DNA of 64,000 bases, taken from contig JBCBMZ010000001.1 in assembly GCA_039822005.1 (NCBI GenBank), positions 682,001 to 746,000 of the forward strand. Direction: 5' to 3'. The position numbers were made by a program, and so were the translations under genes. Source of the DNA: JBCBDX01 sp039822005. Its GTDB lineage: Bacteria; Pseudomonadota; Alphaproteobacteria; Rhizobiales; Rhizobiaceae. The notes beneath the pieces were generated by a model, which was not told the DNA's origin, searched no databases, and saw only the letters and a program-made list of their open reading frames with translations. Numbering within the stretch: the first letter of the stretch is position 1; each line of letters opens with the position of its first letter. This document shows positions 43,873 to 52,225 of the stretch, in pieces.

Positions 43873-43966
43873 TGAATATTCCAGCCGGGTATTATTTCGT
43901 TGCGCACCATAGGTAGACGCCCGGACCCTGTTCGCCAACCACCTAAGGCCCATAATTGCAGGTTGA

Positions 43967-44869
43967 TCACCCGTTTTGCGACAGGCTGTTTTCAACCCTC
44001 TTCTCGATGGCTGCGTAATCCACAAACATGTCAGCTTTTTTACTTTGCCAATCAAGGTCTTGCAGGCTGACCGAAAACTGCTCTTCGAAATTGGCCACCA
44101 AGGCGGTGTCCTGGCTTAATTCTTCGATGCTGATCGATGATTCTGCGACTTTTTGGGCGGCTTGGTATGAAACCAACCAGACCAGATAGAAAAGCGCGTA
44201 ACAATCTTCGGGTCTAGCCGCTTCCAAGAATCGGGTTGTATAGGCTTTCAGCGGTTCGAAACGGAAATATCCGGACGCGCGCCGCGCCCGCTCTCGTATC
44301 GTCAGTTGGGTATCAAAGGGATCAAGATGGTGTCGCAACGTCTTTGAATATGCGATTTGAGCAATCGTCTGCGGCAAAAAATACCGGTTGTTGGGCCATT
44401 CATAGGAAGCAAATTGCGTGCGCGGATCACGCCACAAATGGATGTGGGTGGCATCAATTGGCGCGTTTGCGCCGGTCATCTGCAAACCGGAACGGCAAAA
44501 TCCAAAGAATGCTGTTTTGTTTTCCTTGCGCGCATATATCTGACAGGCCTGCAAGTAGGCCATTGTTCGTTTGCTCGGCGAACCCAAAACGTTGGCGACC
44601 GACGCTTCGCGCGGAAACAGGGATACAATTTCGCTTTGCGCGCCTTGACCATGGAACGCGTAAAAGTTTGAGCCCGTGCCGGTGGGATGTCTGAGTTTTT
44701 GCGCCCGATCATCGGCTTGCGCCCGTTCCCGCGCCATAGCCCGCTTTGATCCAATATATTCGTGAAATGGTTCGTAGAAGCTCAGGTAGGCTTTGCTTTG
44801 CCTGAACGCATTGAAAAGAAATGTGCTGCCGGTACGCCACATGGCGTGGCAAAACACTGTCTGTTTCAT
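43967..44869 (-). CDS. Sulfotransferase-like protein
   Basis: A 300-residue soluble protein with PAPS-sulfotransferase hallmarks: the 5' phosphosulfate loop AMWRTGSTFLFNAF (about residues 9-22) and the 3' phosphate region LWRDPRTQFASYEW (about 144-157). These motifs support transfer of a sulfo group to a sugar or small molecule. It closes the leftward polysaccharide cluster, so a glycan acceptor is plausible, but no acceptor site is identifiable. The next gene, trxB, begins 94 nt later. Confidence 0.72.
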   Translation of the reverse strand: MKQTVFCHAMWRTGSTFLFNAFRQSKAYLSFYEPFHEYIGSKRAMARERAQADDRAQKLRHPTGTGSNFYAFHGQGAQSEIVSLFPREASVANVLGSPSKRTMAYLQACQIYARKENKTAFFGFCRSGLQMTGANAPIDATHIHLWRDPRTQFASYEWPNNRYFLPQTIAQIAYSKTLRHHLDPFDTQLTIRERARRASGYFRFEPLKAYTTRFLEAARPEDCYALFYLVWLVSYQAAQKVAESSISIEELSQDTALVANFEEQFSVSLQDLDWQSKKADMFVDYAAIEKRVENSLSQNG

Positions 44870-44932
44870 TGTTGAATTACGCGCCTCAAAAGCTGTCTCC
44901 GCCGTCTAATGTCGTCTTTTTTCACGCACTTT

Positions 44933-46282
44933 TCAGGCCTTAAGAGCGGAAAGTACACAAGTTTCAAAGGCCTTGTTATCCGTTTCGTCCAATTTTTGCG
45001 CCGCTAGCCGGAAGGGTTCGATGTTCTTTTCATCGTTCAGCCACGAAGAAACCTGCGCGGTCCACCGGTCAAGATCGCGGTCCGGTAGCGCCGGCATCAG
45101 GCCGTGGCCCGCCTCATTGAGTTGCGGTGTGTCCGTGTGGATCGCCGGCTTGCCAAATCGAAGCGCTTCCGTCACACCAATGCCCCAGCCCTCGGCAGAT
45201 GAAGGGAAAACAACAAAGGCGCAATTCTGATAGGCCCAACGAAGGGTTTCGTTGGAAACCGAGCCCAGATTGCGCACTTTGGCCGCCGCCAGAGGGTGTC
45301 GCTCCAACGCGGCGACTAATGCCTTATAGGGTTTGTCGCGCCCGATCAGGACGAGTTCTGGCACCTGATCTTCGCCAAGCTCATCGATGAGACGCGCCCA
45401 GACCTCGACGAGGAAATCATGGTTTTTGCGGGGATTGAAGGTAGAAATATAAAGCGCGAATTTTCGCTGAACCAACGCGTCCACCGGTTCGGTCGGCCCA
45501 TCGACCCGCAGACCGACACCCGTTAGAGCGCACACATTCACAGCGGCAGGCAGGGTTGCACCGTCTTGGAGGGCATACCATGCGTTAACATCATCTGCCG
45601 TGCCTTTAGAGACGCAAATGAGGGCAGCTTTTTCTTCGCCCGCCCGCAGCAACCATCGTCGGAAGCCAGCCACCATGCGCGCGGGATGGGTCTCAGGTTC
45701 CTTTAACGGAATAATATCGTGAACCATGTAGCGGGTATACAGTTCTTGCCGCGTGATTGCACGGCTGCACATCTCGCGCCGATCGACAATATGTGAAATG
45801 AGCAAAGCGCTTTTGCTGGGAATGGCCTGACTGGTTTTCCCGGCAAACGGTAACCATCCTGTGGAGCGATAGATCAGTTTCGCCCCATTTACCAGAGCTC
45901 TGACACCCGTTTTGGCGATCGTGTAGATCATTCCCTTGCGTGTCGGCTTTTTCGTCAGCAGCGCGGCGATGTTGCGGCCTGTTTCCGCCTCGAAATTCTT
46001 GATGACCGAAGCCCGGTTGCGCCAGTAGAATGCAAGATCGGCAGAGGTCTGCGGCGCTTCGAATATGTCCACCAGTTCGCGCAAGTGCGCGATGTCCTCG
46101 TCCGTACAGGGGCGGTAGACGCCAAAGGTTCGATCCAAATAGGCCAATTTGAAGTCAGGATGGGACAATGCGGCCGCAGCAATTTTCATCTCCACCCGCG
46201 GCACGCCGGTGGGATTTTGCGGCCCCCAGCGAAGGCAGCCGGTTGCGTCGATCCAACGGTCAGTGTTGGTCTCAGTGATCAT
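44933..46282 (-). CDS. Glycosyltransferase, family 4 type
   Basis: A 449-residue GT-B enzyme. The C-terminal half has ISTFNPRKNHDFLVEVWARL, VLIGRDKPYKALVAAL and the EX7E motif EGWGIGVTEALRFGKP with bound nucleotide-sugar ligands. The N-terminal half begins WIDATGCLRWGPQNPTGVPRVE, as in alphaproteobacterial surface-polysaccharide GT4 members. Sugar donor unknown. It starts 10 nt after the GT25 stop, in the same operon as KpsS-like and LpcC. Confidence 0.88.
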   Translation of the reverse strand: MITETNTDRWIDATGCLRWGPQNPTGVPRVEMKIAAAALSHPDFKLAYLDRTFGVYRPCTDEDIAHLRELVDIFEAPQTSADLAFYWRNRASVIKNFEAETGRNIAALLTKKPTRKGMIYTIAKTGVRALVNGAKLIYRSTGWLPFAGKTSQAIPSKSALLISHIVDRREMCSRAITRQELYTRYMVHDIIPLKEPETHPARMVAGFRRWLLRAGEEKAALICVSKGTADDVNAWYALQDGATLPAAVNVCALTGVGLRVDGPTEPVDALVQRKFALYISTFNPRKNHDFLVEVWARLIDELGEDQVPELVLIGRDKPYKALVAALERHPLAAAKVRNLGSVSNETLRWAYQNCAFVVFPSSAEGWGIGVTEALRFGKPAIHTDTPQLNEAGHGLMPALPDRDLDRWTAQVSSWLNDEKNIEPFRLAAQKLDETDNKAFETCVLSALKA

Positions 46283-46292
46283 TCAGCTTCAC

Positions 46293-47096
46293 TCATTGAA
46301 AGGGTATCACGCCCGTTTTTTGCCCGCGGATGCCATCTGTCAGCTTTCCGGATACAATTGTCCATTGTTTGCCAAGCGAATGCGTCAGCTTCTTGTGCAA
46401 CTGCGTTAAACCTTTGCGCGCGCCTTTTCGTGTCGCGGCAATCATGCTGTGGTGCTTAGACGCTGCTCCTCCCATCCGCTCGTGAATATCTTCCTGAACA
46501 AACGGAGACGGCACTGCCTGAAGAACCGGAAGGTCAGAGAAAAGATTTCTGGGCGGCGGCATGAAAAGAAATTCATCGGGCACATTGTTCAGGTCTGTAC
46601 TACCGGCCAAAGCCTTTTTTGCCGTGTCGCGGTGGATCAGATAGGCCGCCGATCCATGGTGCAAACGGTGCATCACGTGCAATCCATATTGTCCAATGCT
46701 CGCAATTGCTTGGACGTCGATAACGGTAACCCGGCCAAATGTTTCCAGATGCACGACGCACTTGTCATGTGATGAAGGCAGCCAGTTTGCGTCCTTTAAA
46801 AGCGCAGCGCAGTCTTTCCCGAACAACAAGTCATCCTCCATGATCAGTGCATGCTGTTCATCACTTGCAACGAGCCTGCGCCAGCATTCGCGGTGGGTCA
46901 TAAATGAACCGATGGAGCCGGGGTCTTGGCGCACCCGTCCGCTTTTTGCGTAAACTTCATCGACGAAGCCCGCCTCAAATTCGCGGCAGTCAAACGCGGG
47001 CACACGAACCCACTTCACGCCGTAGGACGCCAGCTTTGCTTCCATGTTGGCCCGACGATCTTTCGCGCGGTCGAGATTAATGAGAATACGCAACAT
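46293..47096 (-). CDS. Glycosyltransferase family 25 (LPS type)
   Basis: A 267-residue GT25-type protein: ILINLDRAKDRRANMEAKL at the start, GSIGSFMTHRECWRRLV, LIMEDDLLFG (the acidic metal-binding EDD) and GSAAYLIHRDTAKKAL. Members add galactose-like residues to LPS cores. Its start overlaps the KpsS-like gene end by 20 nt, so both are in one message. Confidence 0.85.
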   Translation of the reverse strand: MLRILINLDRAKDRRANMEAKLASYGVKWVRVPAFDCREFEAGFVDEVYAKSGRVRQDPGSIGSFMTHRECWRRLVASDEQHALIMEDDLLFGKDCAALLKDANWLPSSHDKCVVHLETFGRVTVIDVQAIASIGQYGLHVMHRLHHGSAAYLIHRDTAKKALAGSTDLNNVPDEFLFMPPPRNLFSDLPVLQAVPSPFVQEDIHERMGGAASKHHSMIAATRKGARKGLTQLHKKLTHSLGKQWTIVSGKLTDGIRGQKTGVIPFQ

Positions 47097-48213
47097 GATG
47101 CCGCTCGCCGATCAACTGTGAATATGTGTCTTTGCCTGCCGCCCGCGCTTTTAACGCAACAACAGTTTCGTCGGTGGGCATTTTGCGATCACCGGGAATG
47201 AGAAAGCGGTTGTAGATGAACTTGATGAACGTTTCGCGTCGGCGAACGTTGGGTTGCCAGCCTGGAAGGTCTGCAATGGTTGCGTGAAGCGCAGCGCTGT
47301 TTTCAGCCCGTTTGACAAGCCCGTCAATGGCATAGTGCGCGTTACCCAGCGTGATGACTTTTTTGCCCGATACGAGTGCCTCCAGGCCAACAGTCGAGTT
47401 CACCGTTATCACACCGTCACAAGCCTCCAGAAGGTCGCGGGTAACAGCGTGGTTGGCAAAATGGATGTTCCCATGCTGGGCGACTTTATTCCGGATGGAA
47501 CGCGGAAAGCTTGGATGCTCTTTGACCACGAAATGTTGGTGGGGAAACGATCGTGCGAGCTTTTCCACCTCACCATACAGCGCCATCATGTCTGCAATCC
47601 AAGGAGACAACGCCAAAATTTGCATGTCACTGGGCACTTGAAAAGGCACGAAGATGAACCGATCAGGGAGCGGGTTATCCGTTTTTTTGGCCAGCTTCGA
47701 GCGACGTACTTCAAAATTGTGCGGCCATTGCACGCCGGTATCTTCCGCACTCAATGCATCATAAAACGCCGCATCGCGTGGCAGCGTGCTGAACCCGTTA
47801 ATGCCGGAGAGATCCGCTTGAAGGGTCCCGGGGAAGAAGCCGTTTTCCACATAAAGGCGGTTCATGCCAAGTTCTTGCGCTGCCAAATCCAAAAGCGCAT
47901 TGGGAGCCAGAAATCCGTTGAAAATCAGCGCGCTACGTGATGCATCGGCAGCAAGTTGGGCGTATAGCACCGCATATTGGCGACTAATCTTTCTTAAATA
48001 GACTGACAAATATGCCGATTTGACAATCGGATTGCCAAACAGCCAGGGGTGGCGGATGGCGCGGCGCATCGCGTTGCGTTGTGCAATGGGGCGGAGCGCT
48101 ACCTTGGTGTCAGCGCGTGCGTGCCCTTTGGTTTTCAAAGCGTCGCAATCATCTTTCAGAGCTGCAATGAGAGGCGCTGTATTATCGGTCTTGATGACTG
48201 CAAAGCGGGTCAC
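47077..48213 (-). CDS. Capsule/LPS Kdo-transferase-like protein (KpsS-like)
   Basis: About 378 residues related to the capsule-synthesis family of KpsS/KpsC-type Kdo transferases: RLYVENGFFPGTLQAD, VPFQVPSDMQIL, VVKEHPSFPRS and VTVNSTVGLEALVSGKKVITLG, with NAHYAIDGL. They build the poly-Kdo linker or core. A conserved His/Glu pair (KEHP) and the VNSTVG stretch are the catalytic area. It starts at GTG 48213, overlapping the lpcC stop by 4 nt. Confidence 0.78.
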   Translation of the reverse strand: MTRFAVIKTDNTAPLIAALKDDCDALKTKGHARADTKVALRPIAQRNAMRRAIRHPWLFGNPIVKSAYLSVYLRKISRQYAVLYAQLAADASRSALIFNGFLAPNALLDLAAQELGMNRLYVENGFFPGTLQADLSGINGFSTLPRDAAFYDALSAEDTGVQWPHNFEVRRSKLAKKTDNPLPDRFIFVPFQVPSDMQILALSPWIADMMALYGEVEKLARSFPHQHFVVKEHPSFPRSIRNKVAQHGNIHFANHAVTRDLLEACDGVITVNSTVGLEALVSGKKVITLGNAHYAIDGLVKRAENSAALHATIADLPGWQPNVRRRETFIKFIYNRFLIPGDRKMPTDETVVALKARAAGKDTYSQLIGERHHVAYSH

Positions 48214-49304
48214 TGCTGGGCCTCTTGATACAACGTTTCGAGTTCACGGCCGGAAACATCAGCATAGATCTGCGCCAATTGGCGAACTTCCCCGACGATG
48301 GGAAAGTGACACTCCATATGATCGCGCGATGCTTGCGCCATGTTGGCACGCAAGGCATCATCGTCCATCAGGCGACTAACTTTCTCTGCCATCGTCGTCG
48401 ATTCAAAATCAGCGAGTATGTGGCCGGTTTTGTCCTCTTCCACCAATTCTGCAAAGGCGCCTACATCAGTCGCAATCACGGGCACAGCGCAGGCCATGGC
48501 CTCCAATGGGGTAAGGCCAAACCCCTCCCAGCGCTGTGGCGCGACAAACAGATCAATCGCCTGATACCAGCGTTCGATGTCGGTATGCTCACCCACAAAA
48601 ATGATCCGGTCTTCCATCCCGGCGTCAGAAATATGCCGCTTCAGTTCATTTTGGAATTGTTGGTGAGCCTCTGTGGCGCGGCCCGCGATAACAGCCATCC
48701 AATCCGGTCGGTCTTTCAGCGCGATAATCATCGCGTCCGCAAACAGATCGGTCCCTTTTTGTGCGCGCACACGCCCAAAGCAGCCAACGATTTTCATATC
48801 GGTCGGAAGCCCCACCGATTGTTTTGCGGCCGGTTTGTCTGCGGGTGGGCAAAATCGTAGCGTGTCGATCCCATGCATCACAACGGTGTTTGGCACTTCC
48901 AAATAATCGGCCGTTTTTTGGCTCGTAGCGATGACAGCATCCATCTGCCTGATCAGCCATTTCGTGTAAGCAGTATGTTTACGTTGCGAAGCGGAAGTAA
49001 ACACAAGTTTGAGCGGCAGACGAAAGATGTGACGCGCGACCAAGCCACCCAGCATCTCGGTGTTGCGTCTGGCGTGCCAAACCCTTGGCTTCCGGTCGCT
49101 CGGCAAACCGTAGAGCTTCCACCAAGAGAAAAGTCCGAGCTTTGGTAGCGAATCTGGCAGCCCGGCTCCGATGGCTGCAATCCCCAATCCGGTCGCTCGT
49201 TGCAGCGGGATAAGCTGCACAATGGTGGACGTGACCCCGGAAAGGCGTTTTTTAAAATTCGGAGCAATGACGATCAATTCGTCAAAGTTAATAGTTCGGG
49301 TCAC
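48210..49304 (-). CDS. lpcC: LPS core mannosyltransferase LpcC-type (GT4)
   Basis: A 364-residue GT-B glycosyltransferase. Its start, ELIVIAPNFKKRLSGVTSTIVQLIP, is the signature of rhizobial LpcC, which adds mannose to the inner core. The C-terminal domain has GCFGRVRAQKGTDLF, FVGEHTDIERWYQAIDLFVAP and EGFGLTPLEAMACAVPVIAT with the EX7E motif. First gene of the polysaccharide cluster, 53 nt from greA in the same direction; a short hairpin lies between. Confidence 0.85.
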   Translation of the reverse strand: MTRTINFDELIVIAPNFKKRLSGVTSTIVQLIPLQRATGLGIAAIGAGLPDSLPKLGLFSWWKLYGLPSDRKPRVWHARRNTEMLGGLVARHIFRLPLKLVFTSASQRKHTAYTKWLIRQMDAVIATSQKTADYLEVPNTVVMHGIDTLRFCPPADKPAAKQSVGLPTDMKIVGCFGRVRAQKGTDLFADAMIIALKDRPDWMAVIAGRATEAHQQFQNELKRHISDAGMEDRIIFVGEHTDIERWYQAIDLFVAPQRWEGFGLTPLEAMACAVPVIATDVGAFAELVEEDKTGHILADFESTTMAEKVSRLMDDDALRANMAQASRDHMECHFPIVGEVRQLAQIYADVSGRELETLYQEAQQ

Positions 49305-49329
49305 GGGTTAGCCTGTTGGTTCGTGCGAT

Positions 49330-49348
49330 CGGTGAGTGCAACTCACCG
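49330..49348. other. Hairpin between greA and lpcC
   Basis: CGGTGAG-TGCAA-CTCACCG, a perfect 7-bp stem with 5-nt loop, 9 nt after the greA stop. There is no T-run on the minus-strand side, so it is not a standard terminator; it may be a stabilising 3' hairpin or an attenuator before lpcC. Confidence 0.5.
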
Positions 49349-49357
49349 ACGCGCTTG

Positions 49358-49831
49358 TCAAACAAACTTCACGGCTTCGATCTCATAGGCACGTGAGCCG
49401 CCGGGGGCTTGCACTTCAATGGAGTCCCCAGTCTCCTTGCCGATCATCGCGCGTGCGATCGGCGAAGAAATGGAAATCTTGCCGGATTTCACGTCAGCTT
49501 CCTGGTCGCCAACAATCTGATAAACCTTTGTTTCTTCGGTATCTTCATCGACCAGTGTCACCGTCGCGCCAAACTTGACAGTATCGCCGGACATGGCCGC
49601 GACATCGATTACTTGCGCGCGCGAAATCAGGCCTTCCAGTTCGGAAGCACGGCCTTCATTGTGCCCCTGCGCTTCCTTGGCAGCGTGATATTCTGCATTT
49701 TCAGACAGGTCGCCATGCGCGCGCGCCTCGGCAATCGCTTCGATAATTCGAGGGCGCTCCTCTTGGGTGCGCCAACGAAATTCTTCCTGCAACTGCGCAT
49801 AGCCGTTGCGTGTCATGGGTACTTTTTCCAT
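49358..49831 (-). CDS. greA: Transcription elongation factor GreA
   Basis: Reactivates backtracked RNA polymerase by stimulating transcript cleavage. The 157-residue product starts MEKVPMTRNGYAQLQEEF and carries the acidic coiled-coil tip AHGDLSENAEYHAAKEAQ, whose DLSENAEY contains the catalytic acidic pair, and the C-terminal ISSPIARAMIGKETGD. The ATG at 49831 follows AAGGTAGG; the open frame extends 25 codons upstream without homology. Confidence 0.95.
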   Translation of the reverse strand: MEKVPMTRNGYAQLQEEFRWRTQEERPRIIEAIAEARAHGDLSENAEYHAAKEAQGHNEGRASELEGLISRAQVIDVAAMSGDTVKFGATVTLVDEDTEETKVYQIVGDQEADVKSGKISISSPIARAMIGKETGDSIEVQAPGGSRAYEIEAVKFV

Positions 49832-49934
49832 GATCCTACCTTCTTTTCGTTCTTGCGGCGCTCTGTGTTCTGCGCCGATGAAATAAAAACGGTTCCCGAC
49901 AATCATTGCACGAGAACCGCAGCAAGTTCGGAAC

Positions 49935-49962
49935 AGATTATGTCAAACGCTACCCTTTGCAA
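49935..49962 (-). promoter_or_regulatory. Possible greA promoter
   Basis: Leftward TTGCAA (49962-49957), 16-nt spacer, TAATCT (49940-49935). The sequence overlaps a small dyad ACCCTT-TGC-AAGGGT (49952-49966). Weakly supported; the spacer is one base short of ideal. Confidence 0.3.
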
Positions 49963-49986
49963 GGGTCTCAGACCTGTCCAACAATC

Positions 49987-50012
49987 AAAAAAGGCGGTCC
50001 GAAGACCGCCTT
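49987..50012 (-). terminator. Rho-independent terminator after the cold-shock gene
   Basis: Minus strand AAGGCGGTC-TTCG-GACCGCCTT followed by TTTT: a 9-bp stem capped by a C(UUCG)G tetraloop. It lies 24 nt after the cold-shock gene stop and separates it from greA. Confidence 0.92.
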
Positions 50013-50035
50013 CTAGACGCCGTTTCGGCTAAAAA

Positions 50036-50245
50036 TTAGGCCGCTGAGAGGTTTGAGGCTGCGTACTTGCCGGAGCGTCGATCCTGTTCCAGATCATAAT
50101 TGACCTTTTGTCCTTCGGTCAGACTGGTCATCCCTGAACGTTCAACGGCTGAAATATGAACGAACACATCGTTGCCGCCTTCTGCCGGCTCAATGAAGCC
50201 GAAACCTTTTGTTGCGTTGAACCATTTAACGGTGCCTTGTGCCAT
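50036..50245 (-). CDS. cspA: Cold-shock domain protein (CspA family)
   Basis: A 69-residue single OB-fold RNA chaperone: MAQGTVKWFNATKGFGFIEP contains RNP1 (KGFGFI), and DVFVHISAV is RNP2. Start at ATG 50245 with AAGGA 8 nt upstream; the upstream open frame is not homologous. A strong terminator follows. Whether it is cold-induced cannot be told from the sequence; a hairpin (50278-50294) lies in the leader. Confidence 0.95.
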   Translation of the reverse strand: MAQGTVKWFNATKGFGFIEPAEGGNDVFVHISAVERSGMTSLTEGQKVNYDLEQDRRSGKYAASNLSAA

Positions 50246-50277
50246 GTCGCGTATCCTTTTTATCGCGTAAGTGACGT

Positions 50278-50294
50278 GCGCCAAACCGTGGCGC
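50278..50294 (-). other. Leader hairpin of the cold-shock gene
   Basis: GCGCCA-CGGTT-TGGCGC on the minus strand, about 33 nt upstream of the start codon. Could be a leader structure of the mRNA; only the base pairing is seen. Confidence 0.4.
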
Positions 50295-50444
50295 TTTCTG
50301 ATCGATAAAGAGGGGTAGAGACGTTCACGTTGCTTGCCTTCGTGGCGGGCATGCTGGTCGATGGGTCGTTGGGCCTATTGTCGATATCCCCAAGTAAAAC
50401 CTGCCGTACCGATTTTCAATGAAATATTGTGATTGTTCGGGTTA

Positions 50445-50885
50445 TTATTTTTTAATGCGGAATGGTTCGTGACATGCAGAGCATGTCGCGCCCATGCGTT
50501 TGACTGAATCCGCCAGGTCGAAGTCAGCGTTTGCAGCGTTGTTTTCCAGTTCGACTGCTGCGTCGAAAAGCTCATCAGAGATTGCGATGAAGCGATCCCA
50601 ATCTTGCCAGATAGCCGGAGCGGCTTCGCTAACACTCTGAAGTGAACCTTCGGGAAATCGTTCATTCATCGCTTGTCCGGAATGGGACTGTATTTGCTTT
50701 GCTGCTTCACGCACCGCCGCTTGATCAAAGTCACCAGTCTTCGTCAACCCAACGAGTGTCTTCATGGATTGGCCGAGCACCATCATGCCATCCATGCGTA
50801 CCTTAACGATCCCCGTGGCACCTGAGTGGGCCAATGCTGCAGTGGTTGTTGCAGCGATCAGAACTGATATTAAAAGTCGTTTCAT
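50445..50885 (-). CDS. Cytochrome c' / c-556 type protein (class II)
   Basis: A 146-residue periplasmic haem protein: signal peptide (LLISVLIAATTTAALA), a four-helix bundle and the haem-binding ATCSACHEPFRIKK at the very C-terminus, the class II placement. Axial Met near the mature N-terminus is possible (VRMDGMM). Electron carrier or gas sensor; role unknown. ATG 50885 is preferred; the GTG at 50888 is next to it. It begins 9 nt after the stop of the upstream cytochrome c gene, so the two are co-transcribed. Confidence 0.88.
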   Translation of the reverse strand: MKRLLISVLIAATTTAALAHSGATGIVKVRMDGMMVLGQSMKTLVGLTKTGDFDQAAVREAAKQIQSHSGQAMNERFPEGSLQSVSEAAPAIWQDWDRFIAISDELFDAAVELENNAANADFDLADSVKRMGATCSACHEPFRIKK

Positions 50886-50894
50886 CACTTGTCC

Positions 50895-51323
50895 TCAGTT
50901 GATCCCGTTTGCGCGCTGAAGTTCGCGCACATAGGTAACGATTTTCGCAACGTCGTTGCGGTTAAGCCCTTCAACGGCAGGCATGTTGCCAAACCGCCAA
51001 TGGTGCGCGCGGACACCCATGGCGACCGCACGTTGAAAGCTTTCGTCACCATGATGGCTGGGTTCATAGATTTTGTGGATCAGCGGTGGTGCAACATCGG
51101 CTTGCCCGGCAGCGTTTTCGCCATGGCAGGCTGCACAGCTTGCCTCGAACAGCCTCTTGCCCGCGACCGCATCGGCAGAAAGATCGCCGGCTAAGGTGAC
51201 ATCGACCATCGCTGTGGCGCTGACACTCCCTGTTGCGAGGCGATCATCGGCGGCAGGTTGGAAAAAACGATAGACCATAACAACAAGTGCCGCGGCAATG
51301 ACGATAATAATGGTATTTCTCAT
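50895..51323 (-). CDS. Class I cytochrome c, membrane-anchored
   Basis: A 142-residue protein with an uncleaved-looking N-terminal helix (TIIIVIAAALVVMVYRFF) and one c-type haem site CAACHG, plus a late Met (GNMPAVEG) as likely sixth ligand. Periplasmic single-haem electron carrier. It lies 44 nt downstream of the glutaredoxin-MauE gene and 9 nt upstream of the cytochrome c' gene: middle gene of a probable three-gene leftward operon. Confidence 0.88.
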   Translation of the reverse strand: MRNTIIIVIAAALVVMVYRFFQPAADDRLATGSVSATAMVDVTLAGDLSADAVAGKRLFEASCAACHGENAAGQADVAPPLIHKIYEPSHHGDESFQRAVAMGVRAHHWRFGNMPAVEGLNRNDVAKIVTYVRELQRANGIN

Positions 51324-51367
51324 GACTACTCCTCACGGCACCTGTGAGGCTTCCACCAAATGGAAGG

Positions 51368-52135
51368 TCAACCGGCAAGACCCCACATTTTCGTGAGCAT
51401 CCAGATTGCCATGCCGATCATCATCAGGTTTTCCAGCAACGAGACGAAGCCGAGCGGTACTTTACTATCCCCACCGACGCACGCGCACTTTAGTTCGCGC
51501 TTATCAATGTAGACGGCCTTGAAGACCGATACTGCACCGATACCGGCGGCGATCAGAGCCGCAGGCGCCGAGAGCCATGTCAGCACGCCGGCAAACATCA
51601 AAAGCCCGGCACCCGTTTCGATGAACGGATAGACATAGCCATAGCGCACCCATCGCTGTGCGAGCAGATCATAGTTGAGAAACATCGTGGCAAAGCGCTC
51701 AATATCCTTCAACTTCTGCAAACCCAGCAGAACCATGGCGATCGAGATAAACCACGGCAAAGTCTGTCCCGCAATCGGCGTGCCCATAACGAGCCAGGTT
51801 ACAGCGACAGCCAATAGCGCCGCGACCGAAAACAAAGCTATAACCGGCTGATAGGTTGTTTGATCGGCCGATTTCGGCTTCGCTCCGAAGAAAACCGACA
51901 AATCATCAAACCCGCCGATCCGCTCGCCTTGGATAAAGGCTTGTGGCGTCGTTTTAACACCATGCTCCTGTTTGAAGGCGTCAATTGCATCTCGTGATGT
52001 CAAATGGTGGTCTTCGACGGCATACCCGTTGCGTTCCAAAAGGGCTTTGGACTTCAAGCCATGGGGGCACATGTGGTCGGCCATCACCATGCGGTATAGG
52101 GTGGCGGTTTTCGGCTTATTTATAGTTTGCAGCAT
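51368..52135 (-). CDS. Glutaredoxin-MauE fusion membrane protein
   Basis: An N-terminal glutaredoxin-like domain (about residues 1-85) with ADHMCPHGLKSKALLERNGY, a single redox Cys rather than CPYC, joined to a MauE/DoxX-type membrane domain (about 100-255) of four or five helices ending in a conserved ELKCACVGGDSKVPLGF pair of Cys. MauE-type proteins move electrons or disulfides to periplasmic partners. The ATG at 52135 is preferred because the MerR-type promoter at 52185-52215 predicts a transcript start near 52178, leaving a 43-nt leader; GTG 52174 would sit almost at the start point. First gene of the cytochrome operon. Confidence 0.8.
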   Translation of the reverse strand: MLQTINKPKTATLYRMVMADHMCPHGLKSKALLERNGYAVEDHHLTSRDAIDAFKQEHGVKTTPQAFIQGERIGGFDDLSVFFGAKPKSADQTTYQPVIALFSVAALLAVAVTWLVMGTPIAGQTLPWFISIAMVLLGLQKLKDIERFATMFLNYDLLAQRWVRYGYVYPFIETGAGLLMFAGVLTWLSAPAALIAAGIGAVSVFKAVYIDKRELKCACVGGDSKVPLGFVSLLENLMMIGMAIWMLTKMWGLAG

Positions 52136-52184
52136 AGCGCTCGTATCCGATGATTTCTGCGCGGCTTGCGCCACTTCAGGTCAT

Positions 52185-52215
52185 CATCTAGTCTTTCCAG
52201 TAACTGGAAGGTCAA
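52185..52215 (-). promoter_or_regulatory. MerR-type promoter/operator with 19-bp spacer
   Basis: Reading leftward: TTGACC (52215-52210), a 19-nt spacer containing the dyad TTCCAGT-T-ACTGGAA (52209-52195), then TAGATG (52190-52185). A 19-bp spacer with a central dyad is the mark of MerR-family activated promoters; the CCTTCC flanks resemble CueR/HmrR sites. It lies just upstream of the divergent CueR-type gene and drives the glutaredoxin-MauE operon. Confidence 0.85.
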
Positions 52216-52225
52216 GGCCTGCAAC

